From assembly GCF_029854195.1 (NCBI RefSeq), contig NZ_CP122960.1:3044001-3108000 (forward strand): a stretch of DNA of 64,000 nucleotides, read 5' to 3'. Below the pieces are notes generated by a model. The model was not told the origin of the DNA. It did not search any database and saw nothing but the letters and a program-made list of their open reading frames with translations. Below are positions 17,274-24,831 of the stretch, one piece after another. Every line of letters begins with the position of its first letter. Positions within the stretch are counted from its first letter, which is position 1. Position numbers and translations under genes: made by a program. This DNA is from Amylibacter sp. IMCC11727 (GTDB lineage: Bacteria; Pseudomonadota; Alphaproteobacteria; Rhodobacterales; Rhodobacteraceae).

Positions 17274-18155
17274 ATGTCATCCAAACTCAACAAACAACCG
17301 ATGGGCCTGCGCATCTTTTCCGTTGGCTTCGTGGTTTTGTGGTTTATCCTCGCCGCCTTCCCGTTCTTCTGGACACTGTGGGGCAGCTTCAAGGTAGAGC
17401 TCGATTTCTTCTCCAAGGCCGATTGGACCAACGCCCTGACTGGCGCGCGCACAATGGCCGAACACGGCACGACCTTTACGGGCGCAGGATATGAAGGCGC
17501 GTGGATTCAAGAAGAATTTTGGAAATCCGTTATCAACACAGCCATCATTTGCTTTTTCACGGTGACAATTTCCCTGACCATCGGCACCCTTGGCGGTTAC
17601 GCCCTGTCCCGCTCTGGCTACAAATACGTGTTCTGGCTGCTCATGGCCGCGCTGATTTTCCGCGCTATGCCTCCTGTGACACTGGTGTCAGGCTACCTCT
17701 TGCCGTTCTTTAACTGGAACCTCTGGGGCATCTTGCCCACAACCATCGTTGTTCTGGTTGCCATCAACCAACCCTTCACACTGTGGATGCTGCACAGCTT
17801 CTTTCAGAAAATCCCGAAAGAACTGGACGAATCCGCGATCGTGGATGGCTGTTCCCGCATTCAGGCGTTCCGCTATGTCATCATCCCTGTGATGTGGCCA
17901 GGCGTAATCACCACAGGTCTCTTCTCGTTCCTCTTGGCCTACAACGACTTCATCGTGACCTCGATGCTGCTCGAAGAAAAGAACCGCTCTATGGTCCCTG
18001 CGATCAACGCGTTCATGGGCACCACACAAACCGAAGGCAACGTCATGTTCGCCGTCGCCGCCGTTGTCTCTGCAATCGCGCCGCTCTTTGTGTTGGTGAT
18101 GTTCTTCCAACGCCAAATCGTATCGGGCCTCACCGCTGGCGCTGTGAAAGGCTAA
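17274..18155 (+). CDS. ABC transporter permease, MalG type
   Basis: Partner permease, 293 residues, six hydrophobic segments with TM1 at about 13-36 and the EAA loop DESAIVDGCSRIQAFRYVIIP. Between TM1 and TM2 there is a short extracytoplasmic segment. It is followed after 4 bp by the first NTF2-like gene. No gene for an ATP-binding subunit exists in this operon or elsewhere in the window that fits the MalK/UgpC type, so a shared ATPase from another locus must be used. Confidence 0.88.
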   Translation: MSSKLNKQPMGLRIFSVGFVVLWFILAAFPFFWTLWGSFKVELDFFSKADWTNALTGARTMAEHGTTFTGAGYEGAWIQEEFWKSVINTAIICFFTVTISLTIGTLGGYALSRSGYKYVFWLLMAALIFRAMPPVTLVSGYLLPFFNWNLWGILPTTIVVLVAINQPFTLWMLHSFFQKIPKELDESAIVDGCSRIQAFRYVIIPVMWPGVITTGLFSFLLAYNDFIVTSMLLEEKNRSMVPAINAFMGTTQTEGNVMFAVAAVVSAIAPLFVLVMFFQRQIVSGLTAGAVKG

Positions 18156-18159
18156 CACA

Positions 18160-19158
18160 ATGCACCCCAATAAGGCCGCGCTCAAATCCTACAGCGAAGC
18201 CTACGCCTACCCATCCCCTGATGGGTACGCCGATGCAGTCCATGCCTTGTACGCGGCCGATGCCAACATCAACGTCGTGCATCCCTTTAACAAGGTTCAC
18301 GGCGCTGGGGCCTATGCCCACCGCGTGCTAGGCTCTTTGCAAGATGCGTTCGATAATCTCTGCCGCACAGACTACATCGCTTTTGGCGGCCAGTTTGAAG
18401 ATGCAGACTGGGTCACCTGCACAGGATACTACACAGGCACATTCAACGCCCCTTGGCTCGGCATCCAGCCCACAGGCGCATTGGCCCACCTGCGATTTGG
18501 CGAATTTCACCGCATGGAAAACGGCCAAGCCATCGAAAGCTACATCTTCTTTGATATCCCCGAATTGATGATCGCTGCAGGCCAATGGCCGATCAAATCA
18601 AGCCCCGGTGCAAAACGCGGCTTCACAGGATACCTCCCAGGCCCCGCCAAACATGATGGCTTGCAATGGGGCGAAAACGACCCCGCCCGCTCACAAGACT
18701 CGTTCGAAATGGTCACCAAAATGCTCCAAAGCCTCGCCACTCCCGACGAAGCTTGGCGCCCCTATTGGCATCCCAATATGCTCTGGTACGGCCCCGCCGC
18801 CTTTGGGTCTTTCATCGGGATCGAAGATTTCGCCAGCTTCCAAGTCCCCTTTGAGGGCGCGTTTTCCGAATGGATCGGCGGCTCTGTCAAAGGCAGCAAA
18901 ACCCGCCACTTCACCCGCTTTGGCGATGGGGATTACGTCTCCTCTGGCGGCTGGCCCTCGCTCAACATGATCCAAATCAAACCCTTCCTCGATCAACAGC
19001 CCACAGGCGAACGCCTCTATATGCGGGTCTGCGATTGGTGGCGGCGCGACAAAACTCCAGACGGCGACTTACTCGTCGAAAATTGGGTTTTCGTAGATAT
19101 CCCCGATGTGCTGAAACAACTTGGCACAGACCTATTTGAACACATCGACACCCCATAA
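18160..19158 (+). CDS. Two-domain NTF2/SnoaL-like protein, paralogue 1
   Basis: 332 residues without signal peptide, so cytoplasmic. Two halves each resemble SnoaL-like (NTF2 fold, polyketide-cyclase-type) domains: residues 1-140 with YAADANINVVHPFN...TGTFNAPWLGIQPTGA, FGEFHRMENGQAIESYIFFD; residues 180-325 with WHPNMLWYGPAAFGSF...TGERLYMRVCDWWRR, ENWVFVDIPDVL. The fold family covers isomerases, hydrolases and cyclases, so the reaction is unknown. It is translationally linked to the permeases (4 bp after) and 10 bp before its own paralogue, so it presumably acts on the imported compound. Identity between the two paralogues is obvious in the GI(Q/R)PTG and E(F)NR(V/M)ENG segments. Confidence 0.7.
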   Translation: MHPNKAALKSYSEAYAYPSPDGYADAVHALYAADANINVVHPFNKVHGAGAYAHRVLGSLQDAFDNLCRTDYIAFGGQFEDADWVTCTGYYTGTFNAPWLGIQPTGALAHLRFGEFHRMENGQAIESYIFFDIPELMIAAGQWPIKSSPGAKRGFTGYLPGPAKHDGLQWGENDPARSQDSFEMVTKMLQSLATPDEAWRPYWHPNMLWYGPAAFGSFIGIEDFASFQVPFEGAFSEWIGGSVKGSKTRHFTRFGDGDYVSSGGWPSLNMIQIKPFLDQQPTGERLYMRVCDWWRRDKTPDGDLLVENWVFVDIPDVLKQLGTDLFEHIDTP

Positions 19159-19168
19159 AAGAAACCAA

Positions 19169-20170
19169 ATGACTGATTTCCAAACCGAAAAATCCCTCGT
19201 GCGCGACTACTACGCCGCACTCGACGCACCAGACGCCGACCTAAACGCGGTGATGAACCAATACATCAGCGCCGATTACCTCTGGCGCGGCTTCCACCCT
19301 TTTAATGAGCAAACCTCTGGCGCGGACGTCGCAACAAAATTCTGGCACCCGCTGCGCCAATCCCTCACCCACCTGCAACGTCGCCAAGATATCTTTATGG
19401 CGGGGGCAAATACGCTTGATCACGGCGGCACTTGGGTTGTCTCCATGGGCCACCTCATGGGCCTGTTCGATCACGCATGGCTTGGCATCCGCCCCACAGG
19501 CAAAATGGCCTTCCTGCGCTATTGCGAGTTCAACCGCGTCGAAAATGGCAAAATCACTGAAACCGCCATGTTCTTTGACATCCCGCATCTGATGATCCAA
19601 GCAGGCCAAAACCCCTTCCCCCCCCAAACAGGCGCACATAACATCCAATGTGGGCCACAAACCCACACTGGCCTGATGTTTGACGCCCAAGACCCAGCCG
19701 AGGGCGAAAAAACCCTCGCTGCCGTTGATTACATGGTCAGTGACATCAAAACATGGAAAGGCGGACGCGAAGAACCGCTGGTGGATGAACTGCGCCGTTC
19801 ATGGAACGAAGACATGATCTGGTGGGGGCCCGCAGGTATCGGCGCGACCTATACGATTGAACGATATGCAGAACAACATTCAGGCCCGTTCCGCGCTGGC
19901 TTCAAAGACCGCATTTTCAACGGCCACATCTGCCGCATGGCCGAAGGCGAATTTGGCGGCTTCTTCGGCTGGCCCAACCTGACCCTAGAACCCACGGGCG
20001 GCTTTATGGGCATGCCTGCCACCCACAAACCCGCCGACATGCGCGTGATCGACGTCTATCGCCGCGGGGGGGACAAGCTCACCGAAAACTGGATTTTCAT
20101 CGACTTGCTGCATTTCTGGAACCAACAAGGCCTTGATGTGCTCGGGCGTTTGCCGACAGCGCGGGACTAG
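19169..20170 (+). CDS. Two-domain NTF2/SnoaL-like protein, paralogue 2
   Basis: 333 residues, same two-half architecture as the preceding gene: YISADYLWRGFHPFNE, AWLGIRPTGKMAFLRYCEFN, ENGKITETAMFFDIPHLMIQAGQ in the first half, WNEDMIWWGPAGIGATYTIERY and TENWIFIDLLHFW in the second. The frame is open 16 codons upstream, but that part overlaps the previous gene; ATG 19169 lies 10 bp after that stop. Tandem paralogues suggest a heteromer or two successive steps on related substrates. Last gene of the operon; a GC-rich hairpin follows at 20176-20192. Confidence 0.7.
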   Translation: MTDFQTEKSLVRDYYAALDAPDADLNAVMNQYISADYLWRGFHPFNEQTSGADVATKFWHPLRQSLTHLQRRQDIFMAGANTLDHGGTWVVSMGHLMGLFDHAWLGIRPTGKMAFLRYCEFNRVENGKITETAMFFDIPHLMIQAGQNPFPPQTGAHNIQCGPQTHTGLMFDAQDPAEGEKTLAAVDYMVSDIKTWKGGREEPLVDELRRSWNEDMIWWGPAGIGATYTIERYAEQHSGPFRAGFKDRIFNGHICRMAEGEFGGFFGWPNLTLEPTGGFMGMPATHKPADMRVIDVYRRGGDKLTENWIFIDLLHFWNQQGLDVLGRLPTARD

Positions 20171-20173
20171 GGT

Positions 20174-20220
20174 TGCTGGGGCGCTGCCCCAGACCCCAGG
20201 ATATTTTAACTCAAAAGAAA
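20174..20220 (+). repeat. Intergenic repeat unit A with hairpin
   Basis: Begins with a perfect hairpin (CTGGGGC 20176-20182, GCCCCAG 20186-20192) followed by CCCCAGGATATTTT and CTCAAAAGAAA. The same kind of module (GC hairpin, GGATATTT, AAAAGAA) is, as far as I recall, a frequent intergenic repeat in Rhodobacteraceae. It likely also terminates the ABC operon. A divergent inverted copy lies 118 bp downstream. Confidence 0.55.
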
Positions 20221-20284
20221 CCCTTTCGGTCTTTACTCTATGTGCGGTACAGGCTGGGAAGCCGATGATCGCCGACGAAGAAGC

Positions 20285-20331
20285 CGCTTTGACATCCTTC
20301 TTGGGTCCCCCCTTGCTTAGATGTCAAAGCG
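20285..20331. repeat. Perfect 12-bp hairpin in the spacer
   Basis: CGCTTTGACATC at 20285-20296 and its exact complement at 20320-20331 enclose 23 nt including TTGGGTCCCCCC. It is too long a stem to be chance and is not followed by a T-run of terminator type. It may be a small RNA stem, a repeat element or an operator. Confidence 0.55.
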
Positions 20332-20337
20332 TGCGCC

Positions 20338-20407
20338 TTTTCTTTTGAGCCTAAATATCCGCAGGGGAATTGGCCAAAGGCCAAGGGGGCGGCAGCCCCG
20401 ATATCCC
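20338..20407 (-). repeat. Intergenic repeat unit B (inverted relative to A)
   Basis: On the minus strand it ends in GGATATTTAGGCTCAAAAGA, matching GGATATTTTAACTCAAAAGA of unit A. Upstream of that it has a TTGGCC-AAA-GGCCAA hairpin (20370-20384) and a GGGGGCGGCAGCCCC block (20384-20399). The module is the same kind as unit A in opposite orientation. Confidence 0.5.
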
Positions 20408-20462
20408 TTGCACCACAGCACACCTTCGATCACAAACGTTCCAAACAAAAAGGGGCGTGCGC

Positions 20463-21332
20463 GTGACATATTCCAAAAACCTGCCGCTTTGGCTCGCCTT
20501 TGGTTCCGCCTTGTTTTGGGGGCTCTGGTGGATGCCTGTGCGCGCATTGGAAGCCGTTGGGCTCACAGGGGCTTGGGCAGGAACCGCTATGTTTGCAGGG
20601 GCCATTCCCGCCTTGATCCTGTTGTTCCTCTGGTCCAAACGCCCCATCACATTTGATCTGCGCGTCATCCTGTCAGGGGCCATGGTGGGCAGCGCGATGA
20701 TGCTCTATTCCTATGCGGTCACTGAAACCACCGTGGTGCGTGCCATCCTGTTGTTTTACCTCGCCCCTGCATGGGCACTCGCCATTGAATGCGTTTTTCT
20801 GGGGCGCAAATTCAACGGAACCAATGCCCTTGCCCTTGTGCTTGCCGCCTGTGGCATCCTTTTGATCTTTCGCGGGGATGTCAGCCTTGCGAACTGGACC
20901 ATTGGCGACGGTATGGCGCTGCTCTCTGGTGTCTGCTGGGCCGTTGGTTCAACACTTGTGTTTTCAGGCAAAGACGTAGGCGCACGCACCATCGCCCTGT
21001 TCGGTTGCTCAGGGGCCCTGATCGTCGGCCTTTTGATGTTGCTTTTGTCAGGGGCAGCGCTGCCCATCACGGAAAACGGCGTTGAAACCGCGGGCCTGTT
21101 AACCCTGTCTGGCACGTTTTACATAGCCCCCGTGCTTATCGCCACACTGTGGTCAGCGCGCAGGCTTAACCCCACCACCATCTCCTTCCTGCTCACAGGC
21201 GAGATCATCTCTGGCGTGGCCAGCAGCGCGGTCTTTTTGAACGAACCCTTCGGCTGGCCAGAGGCAATCGGCTCTTGCGTCATAATCGGTGCCGCTTTGG
21301 TCGAAGTCATCAGCCCCAAGAAAACCAGTTGA
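20463..21332 (+). CDS. EamA/DMT-family transporter
   Basis: 289-residue inner-membrane protein with ten hydrophobic helices in two EamA repeats (first with LFWGLWWMPVRALE...VRAILLFYLAPAWALAIE, second with GVCWAVGSTLVF...FLLTGEIISGVASSAVFLNEPFG), ending in KKTS. Members export or import metabolites; the substrate is unknown. The frame is open from ATG 20370, but that start lies inside repeat unit B. The likely start is GTG 20463 (MTYSKNLPLW), with an AAAAGGGG ribosome site about 8 bases upstream; GTG 20457 is an alternative. It is followed by the EEP-family gene after 33 bp. Confidence 0.8.
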   Translation: MTYSKNLPLWLAFGSALFWGLWWMPVRALEAVGLTGAWAGTAMFAGAIPALILLFLWSKRPITFDLRVILSGAMVGSAMMLYSYAVTETTVVRAILLFYLAPAWALAIECVFLGRKFNGTNALALVLAACGILLIFRGDVSLANWTIGDGMALLSGVCWAVGSTLVFSGKDVGARTIALFGCSGALIVGLLMLLLSGAALPITENGVETAGLLTLSGTFYIAPVLIATLWSARRLNPTTISFLLTGEIISGVASSAVFLNEPFGWPEAIGSCVIIGAALVEVISPKKTS

Positions 21333-21365
21333 TCCATCGTGAATTGATCGTATTTTGAAGGTTCT

Positions 21366-22322
21366 ATGATACTCTCTTCCCTTCTCTGGCTGCTTGGCGC
21401 GGCCCTTGTGCTGGTCACATTGCTTCCTTTGCGCAAAACTCACGCGTGGTGGGTTCGCGGCTGCGATTTTCCCCGCCTTCACATTTGTCTTGCAGCACTC
21501 GCCACACTGCTCACCACGGGCCTTTTGGCCCCAATTGGTTGGGGGGTCTTGGGCCTGATCTTACTGGCAGTTGCGGTGTTTCAAGGGGCACAAATTCTGC
21601 CCTATACACCACTTTATCCAACTGAAATTCCCCTGTCTGATGGCACAGGAAAACCCACTTTCAAAATCCTCTCCGCCAATGTGTTAAAAGAAAACACCGA
21701 TCACGACAGTCTGGCCAAACTGATCCAGTCCGAACAGCCCGATGTTTTATTCCTTATGGAAACAGACCCTGATTGGATTGCGCGGCTGCGCCCCATTCTC
21801 GACAGCTACAAAACCGTGCAATCCGAACCACGCGACGATCATTACGGCATGGTGCTGGCCAGCAATCTCGATGCCACGGCGATCAACTTTGTCGATCTTG
21901 CCAATGGGGATACGCCTGCCGCTTTTGCCACGCTAACCGCGCCCAACGGGCAGGGATTCAACTTTGTCGGCCTGCACCCGCGCCCCCCCCTTCCAGGCGA
22001 TGACACCCATGCACGGGATGCGCAAATCCGCAAATCTGCCACCATTGCACACCATTTGAAACAGCCCGTTATTTGTATGGGCGATTTCAATGACGTGGCC
22101 TGGTCACGCACGTCAAAAACGTTCAAGAAAATCGGTAATTATCGCGATCCCCGTATCGGGCGCGGCATGTTTCCGAGCTTTGATGTAAACCACCCCGTCA
22201 TGCGTTTCCCGATTGATCAGGTCTATGTGACGGACGGTATCAAATTGGCGCATTTCGGGCGGGGGCCTGACATTGGATCGGATCATTTCCCGATGATCAT
22301 CACCGCATATCTCGACGATTAA
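21366..22322 (+). CDS. Membrane-anchored endonuclease/exonuclease/phosphatase (EEP) family protein
   Basis: 318 residues. The first 85 or so contain three hydrophobic segments, then a DNase I-like fold: SANVLKENTD, a metal-binding Glu in LFLMETDPDW, GLHPRPPLPGDD, GDFNDVAWS, and the C-terminal SDHFPMI with the catalytic Asp-His pair. This is the common bacterial EEP layout with N-terminal membrane anchor (catalytic domain probably outside the cytoplasm). Whether the substrate is nucleic acid, a lipid or a phosphoester cannot be told. It ends 4 bp into the convergent dnaX. Confidence 0.8.
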   Translation: MILSSLLWLLGAALVLVTLLPLRKTHAWWVRGCDFPRLHICLAALATLLTTGLLAPIGWGVLGLILLAVAVFQGAQILPYTPLYPTEIPLSDGTGKPTFKILSANVLKENTDHDSLAKLIQSEQPDVLFLMETDPDWIARLRPILDSYKTVQSEPRDDHYGMVLASNLDATAINFVDLANGDTPAAFATLTAPNGQGFNFVGLHPRPPLPGDDTHARDAQIRKSATIAHHLKQPVICMGDFNDVAWSRTSKTFKKIGNYRDPRIGRGMFPSFDVNHPVMRFPIDQVYVTDGIKLAHFGRGPDIGSDHFPMIITAYLDD

Positions 22323-24094
22323 TCGTCTTCAAACGGGTCCCAGTCATCGTCGAGCATTTGCGCTTCCAGCTCTTCTTCTGGGTCCGCTGTGATGTCTTCG
22401 AGCGATTTGATATCGCGAATTTCTGCCCCTGGAAACCGCAGCAAAGCCGCCGCTACCAACGGATGCTGCATGGCACGGCCCGCCAGATCATTGCGATGGG
22501 CTATTTTTTGTTCGGCAACGGTGTCTCCACCACCCTCAGACACCACTGAAACGCCCCAACGCACACCCGTCCACGCCTGCAATCGCTGCGCCAATCGCGC
22601 CGCCAAATCTGGCGGGGCTGTGTCTGTCGGTTGAAACTCAATGCGACCGGGCGAATATTTTGCCAATCGCACGTTGCTTTCCACTTCCATCAGCAGCTTC
22701 ATATCGCGTTTGGATCGGATCAAATCAATCACCTGATCAAACCGCACAAACCGCGCCAGCGCTTGCGCTTCGTTCGGCTGGCTCGTTTGAACGTGCCCAC
22801 CACCTGCGATCATCGCAACGGGGCCGCCGTTTGGCGCACCGCCAATGGTTCCTCCATGCTCAACCGTTCCGCCACCCGTTGGCATAGGCGGCGTTGCACC
22901 GCCACCTCCGCCCGTTGGCGGTGTCATCGGCTGGGATTGCAGCTTCCGGACCAACTCCTCGGGGCTTGGCAACTCCGCCACATGGGTCAGCCGAATAATC
23001 GCCATTTCGGCGGCCATCATGGCATTTGGCGCTATCGACACTTCTTCCAGCGCCTTTAGCAACATCTGCCACATCCGCGTCATGGCCCGCATCGGCAATG
23101 CCTCAGCCGCCGCCAACCCGCGCGTGCGTTCATCTGGCCCAACGGTCGGATCATCCGCTGCCTCGGGCGATATTTTGATCACCGAAACCCAATGGGTCAC
23201 TTCCGCCAAATCCCGCAGCACCGCCATCGGGTCCGCTCCTTCGGCATATTGCCCAGACAACTCCTCCAGCGCCCCAGCAGCATCGCCTTTCATCACCAGA
23301 TCAAACAGATCGAGCACCCGACCCCGATCCGCCAGCCCCAGCATGGCACGCACCTGATCCACGGTCGTTTCACCCACCCCGTGGGCAATCGCCTGATCCA
23401 GCAGCGACATCGCATCGCGCACCGATCCTTCGGCGGCACGGGCAATCAACGCCAACGCATCTGGCGCCACTTGCGCCCCTTCCAGACCAGCAATCTTTTC
23501 CAGATGCGCGATCATCACTTCTGGCTCAATGCGCCGCAGATCAAACCGCTGGCACCGGCTCAACACAGTCACAGGGATTTTGCGAATTTCCGTCGTCGCA
23601 AAAATAAACTTCACATGCTCTGGCGGCTCTTCCAGCGTCTTCAACAGCGCATTAAACGCCCCCGTCGACAGCATGTGAACCTCATCGATGATGTAAATCT
23701 TAAACCGCGCCGACGCCGCGCGGTAATGCACTGAATCAATAATCTCACGAATGTTCGCGACCCCAGTATTGGACGCCGCATCCATCTCCATCACATCCAC
23801 ATGCCGCCCCTCGGCAATGGACGTACACATATCGCACACCCCACAAGGCTCCGTCGTCGGCCCACCTGTGCCATCAGGACCAATGCAATTCATCCCTTTG
23901 GCCACAATCCGCGCCGTTGTGGTTTTACCCGTGCCGCGAATACCCGTCAGCACAAACGCATGGGCAATCCGATCCGCCGCAAACGCATTTTTCAGCGTGC
24001 GCACCATGGCGTCTTGACCGATCAAATCTTCAAACGTGGCGGGGCGATACTTCCGCGCCAAAACCTGATAGCCTGTGTTTGCGTCTTCCGCCAT
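22319..24094 (-). CDS. dnaX: DNA polymerase III subunit gamma/tau
   Basis: Clamp-loader ATPase. Walker A GIRGTGKTT near residues 52-60; four-Cys zinc module (NCIGPDGTGG, EPCGVCDMC) at about 70-90; Walker B IYIIDEVHMLS; sensor 1 FIFATTEIRKIPVTVLSRCQ; domain III to about residue 370; then a Gly/Pro-rich linker and a tau-specific C-terminal part with LAARLAQRLQAWTGVRW that would contact the polymerase. Length 591 matches alphaproteobacterial DnaX. ybaB and recR, which often follow dnaX, do not lie downstream here; instead there is a convergent EEP gene. Confidence 0.95.
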   Translation of the reverse strand: MAEDANTGYQVLARKYRPATFEDLIGQDAMVRTLKNAFAADRIAHAFVLTGIRGTGKTTTARIVAKGMNCIGPDGTGGPTTEPCGVCDMCTSIAEGRHVDVMEMDAASNTGVANIREIIDSVHYRAASARFKIYIIDEVHMLSTGAFNALLKTLEEPPEHVKFIFATTEIRKIPVTVLSRCQRFDLRRIEPEVMIAHLEKIAGLEGAQVAPDALALIARAAEGSVRDAMSLLDQAIAHGVGETTVDQVRAMLGLADRGRVLDLFDLVMKGDAAGALEELSGQYAEGADPMAVLRDLAEVTHWVSVIKISPEAADDPTVGPDERTRGLAAAEALPMRAMTRMWQMLLKALEEVSIAPNAMMAAEMAIIRLTHVAELPSPEELVRKLQSQPMTPPTGGGGGATPPMPTGGGTVEHGGTIGGAPNGGPVAMIAGGGHVQTSQPNEAQALARFVRFDQVIDLIRSKRDMKLLMEVESNVRLAKYSPGRIEFQPTDTAPPDLAARLAQRLQAWTGVRWGVSVVSEGGGDTVAEQKIAHRNDLAGRAMQHPLVAAALLRFPGAEIRDIKSLEDITADPEEELEAQMLDDDWDPFEDD

Positions 24095-24244
24095 TATCCG
24101 CCCTGAACTGCTAAGATTCGTATCCCTCTCAGAACCCTATAGCGTTTCGCGAAATAACTGAATTACAAAAACCTTGCCACGCTTCGCGTTCTCGGGCTTT
24201 TTGAAATACACGTCTTTCTTTGGCTTCTCGAAACACCACACATC

Positions 24245-24727
24245 ATGTCCAATTTTGCCATATACCCCGTCCCCCTTTCGCGCGGCACACTTGCGATTTC
24301 CCCCATGCCTGGGCGCGGCGGGCAGTTCGACGCCGATCTCATCACGCTTTTGAAATGGTCCCCTGACCTCGTCCTCACTATGACCACCGCCGCCGAACTC
24401 GCAGACAAAAACGCCACCGACCTGCCCATTCGCTTGGCCGAGGCAGGCACAGACTGGCTGCACCTGCCCATCGAAGATTTTGGCGCCCCCCACGGCGAAA
24501 CCGCGCAATATTGGCCAGAGGCCGCAAAACGCGCCCATAAAATCCTCGATCAAGGGGGCAAAGTCCTCGCGCACTGTATGGGTGGCCAAGGCCGATCTGG
24601 CATGGCCATCCTGCGCCTTATGGTGGAACGCGGCATTCCGCCCGAAACGGCGCTGCGCCAAATCCGCGCTGTCCGTCCAGCCGCCGTCGAAACAGACGCC
24701 CAATACGCTTGGGCCGCACAAATCTAA
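24245..24727 (+). CDS. Dual-specificity/tyrosine phosphatase-like protein
   Basis: 160 residues with the phosphatase signature C-x5-R: HCMGGQGRSG, nucleophile Cys111 and Arg117. The general-acid loop is LPIEDFGAP (Asp78). The N-terminal part MSNFAIYPVPLSRGTLAISP,MPGRGG resembles small bacterial CDKN3/DSP-like phosphatases. Cytoplasmic. It stands alone, divergent from dnaX, with the nitroreductase gene starting about 100 bp downstream. The substrate (protein or small phosphoester) is unknown. Confidence 0.82.
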   Translation: MSNFAIYPVPLSRGTLAISPMPGRGGQFDADLITLLKWSPDLVLTMTTAAELADKNATDLPIRLAEAGTDWLHLPIEDFGAPHGETAQYWPEAAKRAHKILDQGGKVLAHCMGGQGRSGMAILRLMVERGIPPETALRQIRAVRPAAVETDAQYAWAAQI

Positions 24728-24770
24728 CACCTCACCAAGGTTTCTTTGTTCTCCAAATACTCAAACACAC

Positions 24771-24815
24771 TTGACTAGTGCGATATCGCATCATATTTAA
24801 TACGAAATCGCACTA
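24771..24815 (+). promoter_or_regulatory. Promoter and MarR-type operator for the nitroreductase-marR operon
   Basis: -35 TTGACT (24771-24776), 17-bp spacer, -10 TATTTA (24794-24799). Over it lies an inverted repeat with arms TAGTGCGAT (24776-24784) and ATCGCACTA (24807-24815), plus inner TCG/CGA pairing at 24786-24788 and 24803-24805. The left arm contains a 10-bp palindrome, GCGATATCGC (24780-24789). A repressor bound here would block the promoter. The MarR protein of the same operon is the obvious candidate. Confidence 0.75.
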
Positions 24816-24831
24816 TATGGAGATTCGCAAA

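Larger units (their letters stand above)
20171..20462. other. Gene-free, repeat-rich spacer
   Basis: 292 bp between the second NTF2-like gene and the DMT transporter. It holds repeat unit A, a 12-bp perfect hairpin (20285-20331), and inverted repeat unit B. No coding sequence is supported; frames crossing it end at the structures. Confidence 0.6.

Noticed and set aside
24137..24730. 197-residue minus-strand frame opposite the phosphatase
   Set aside because: Shadow of the phosphatase gene (C-x5-R motif is on the plus strand); low-complexity, no start signal.
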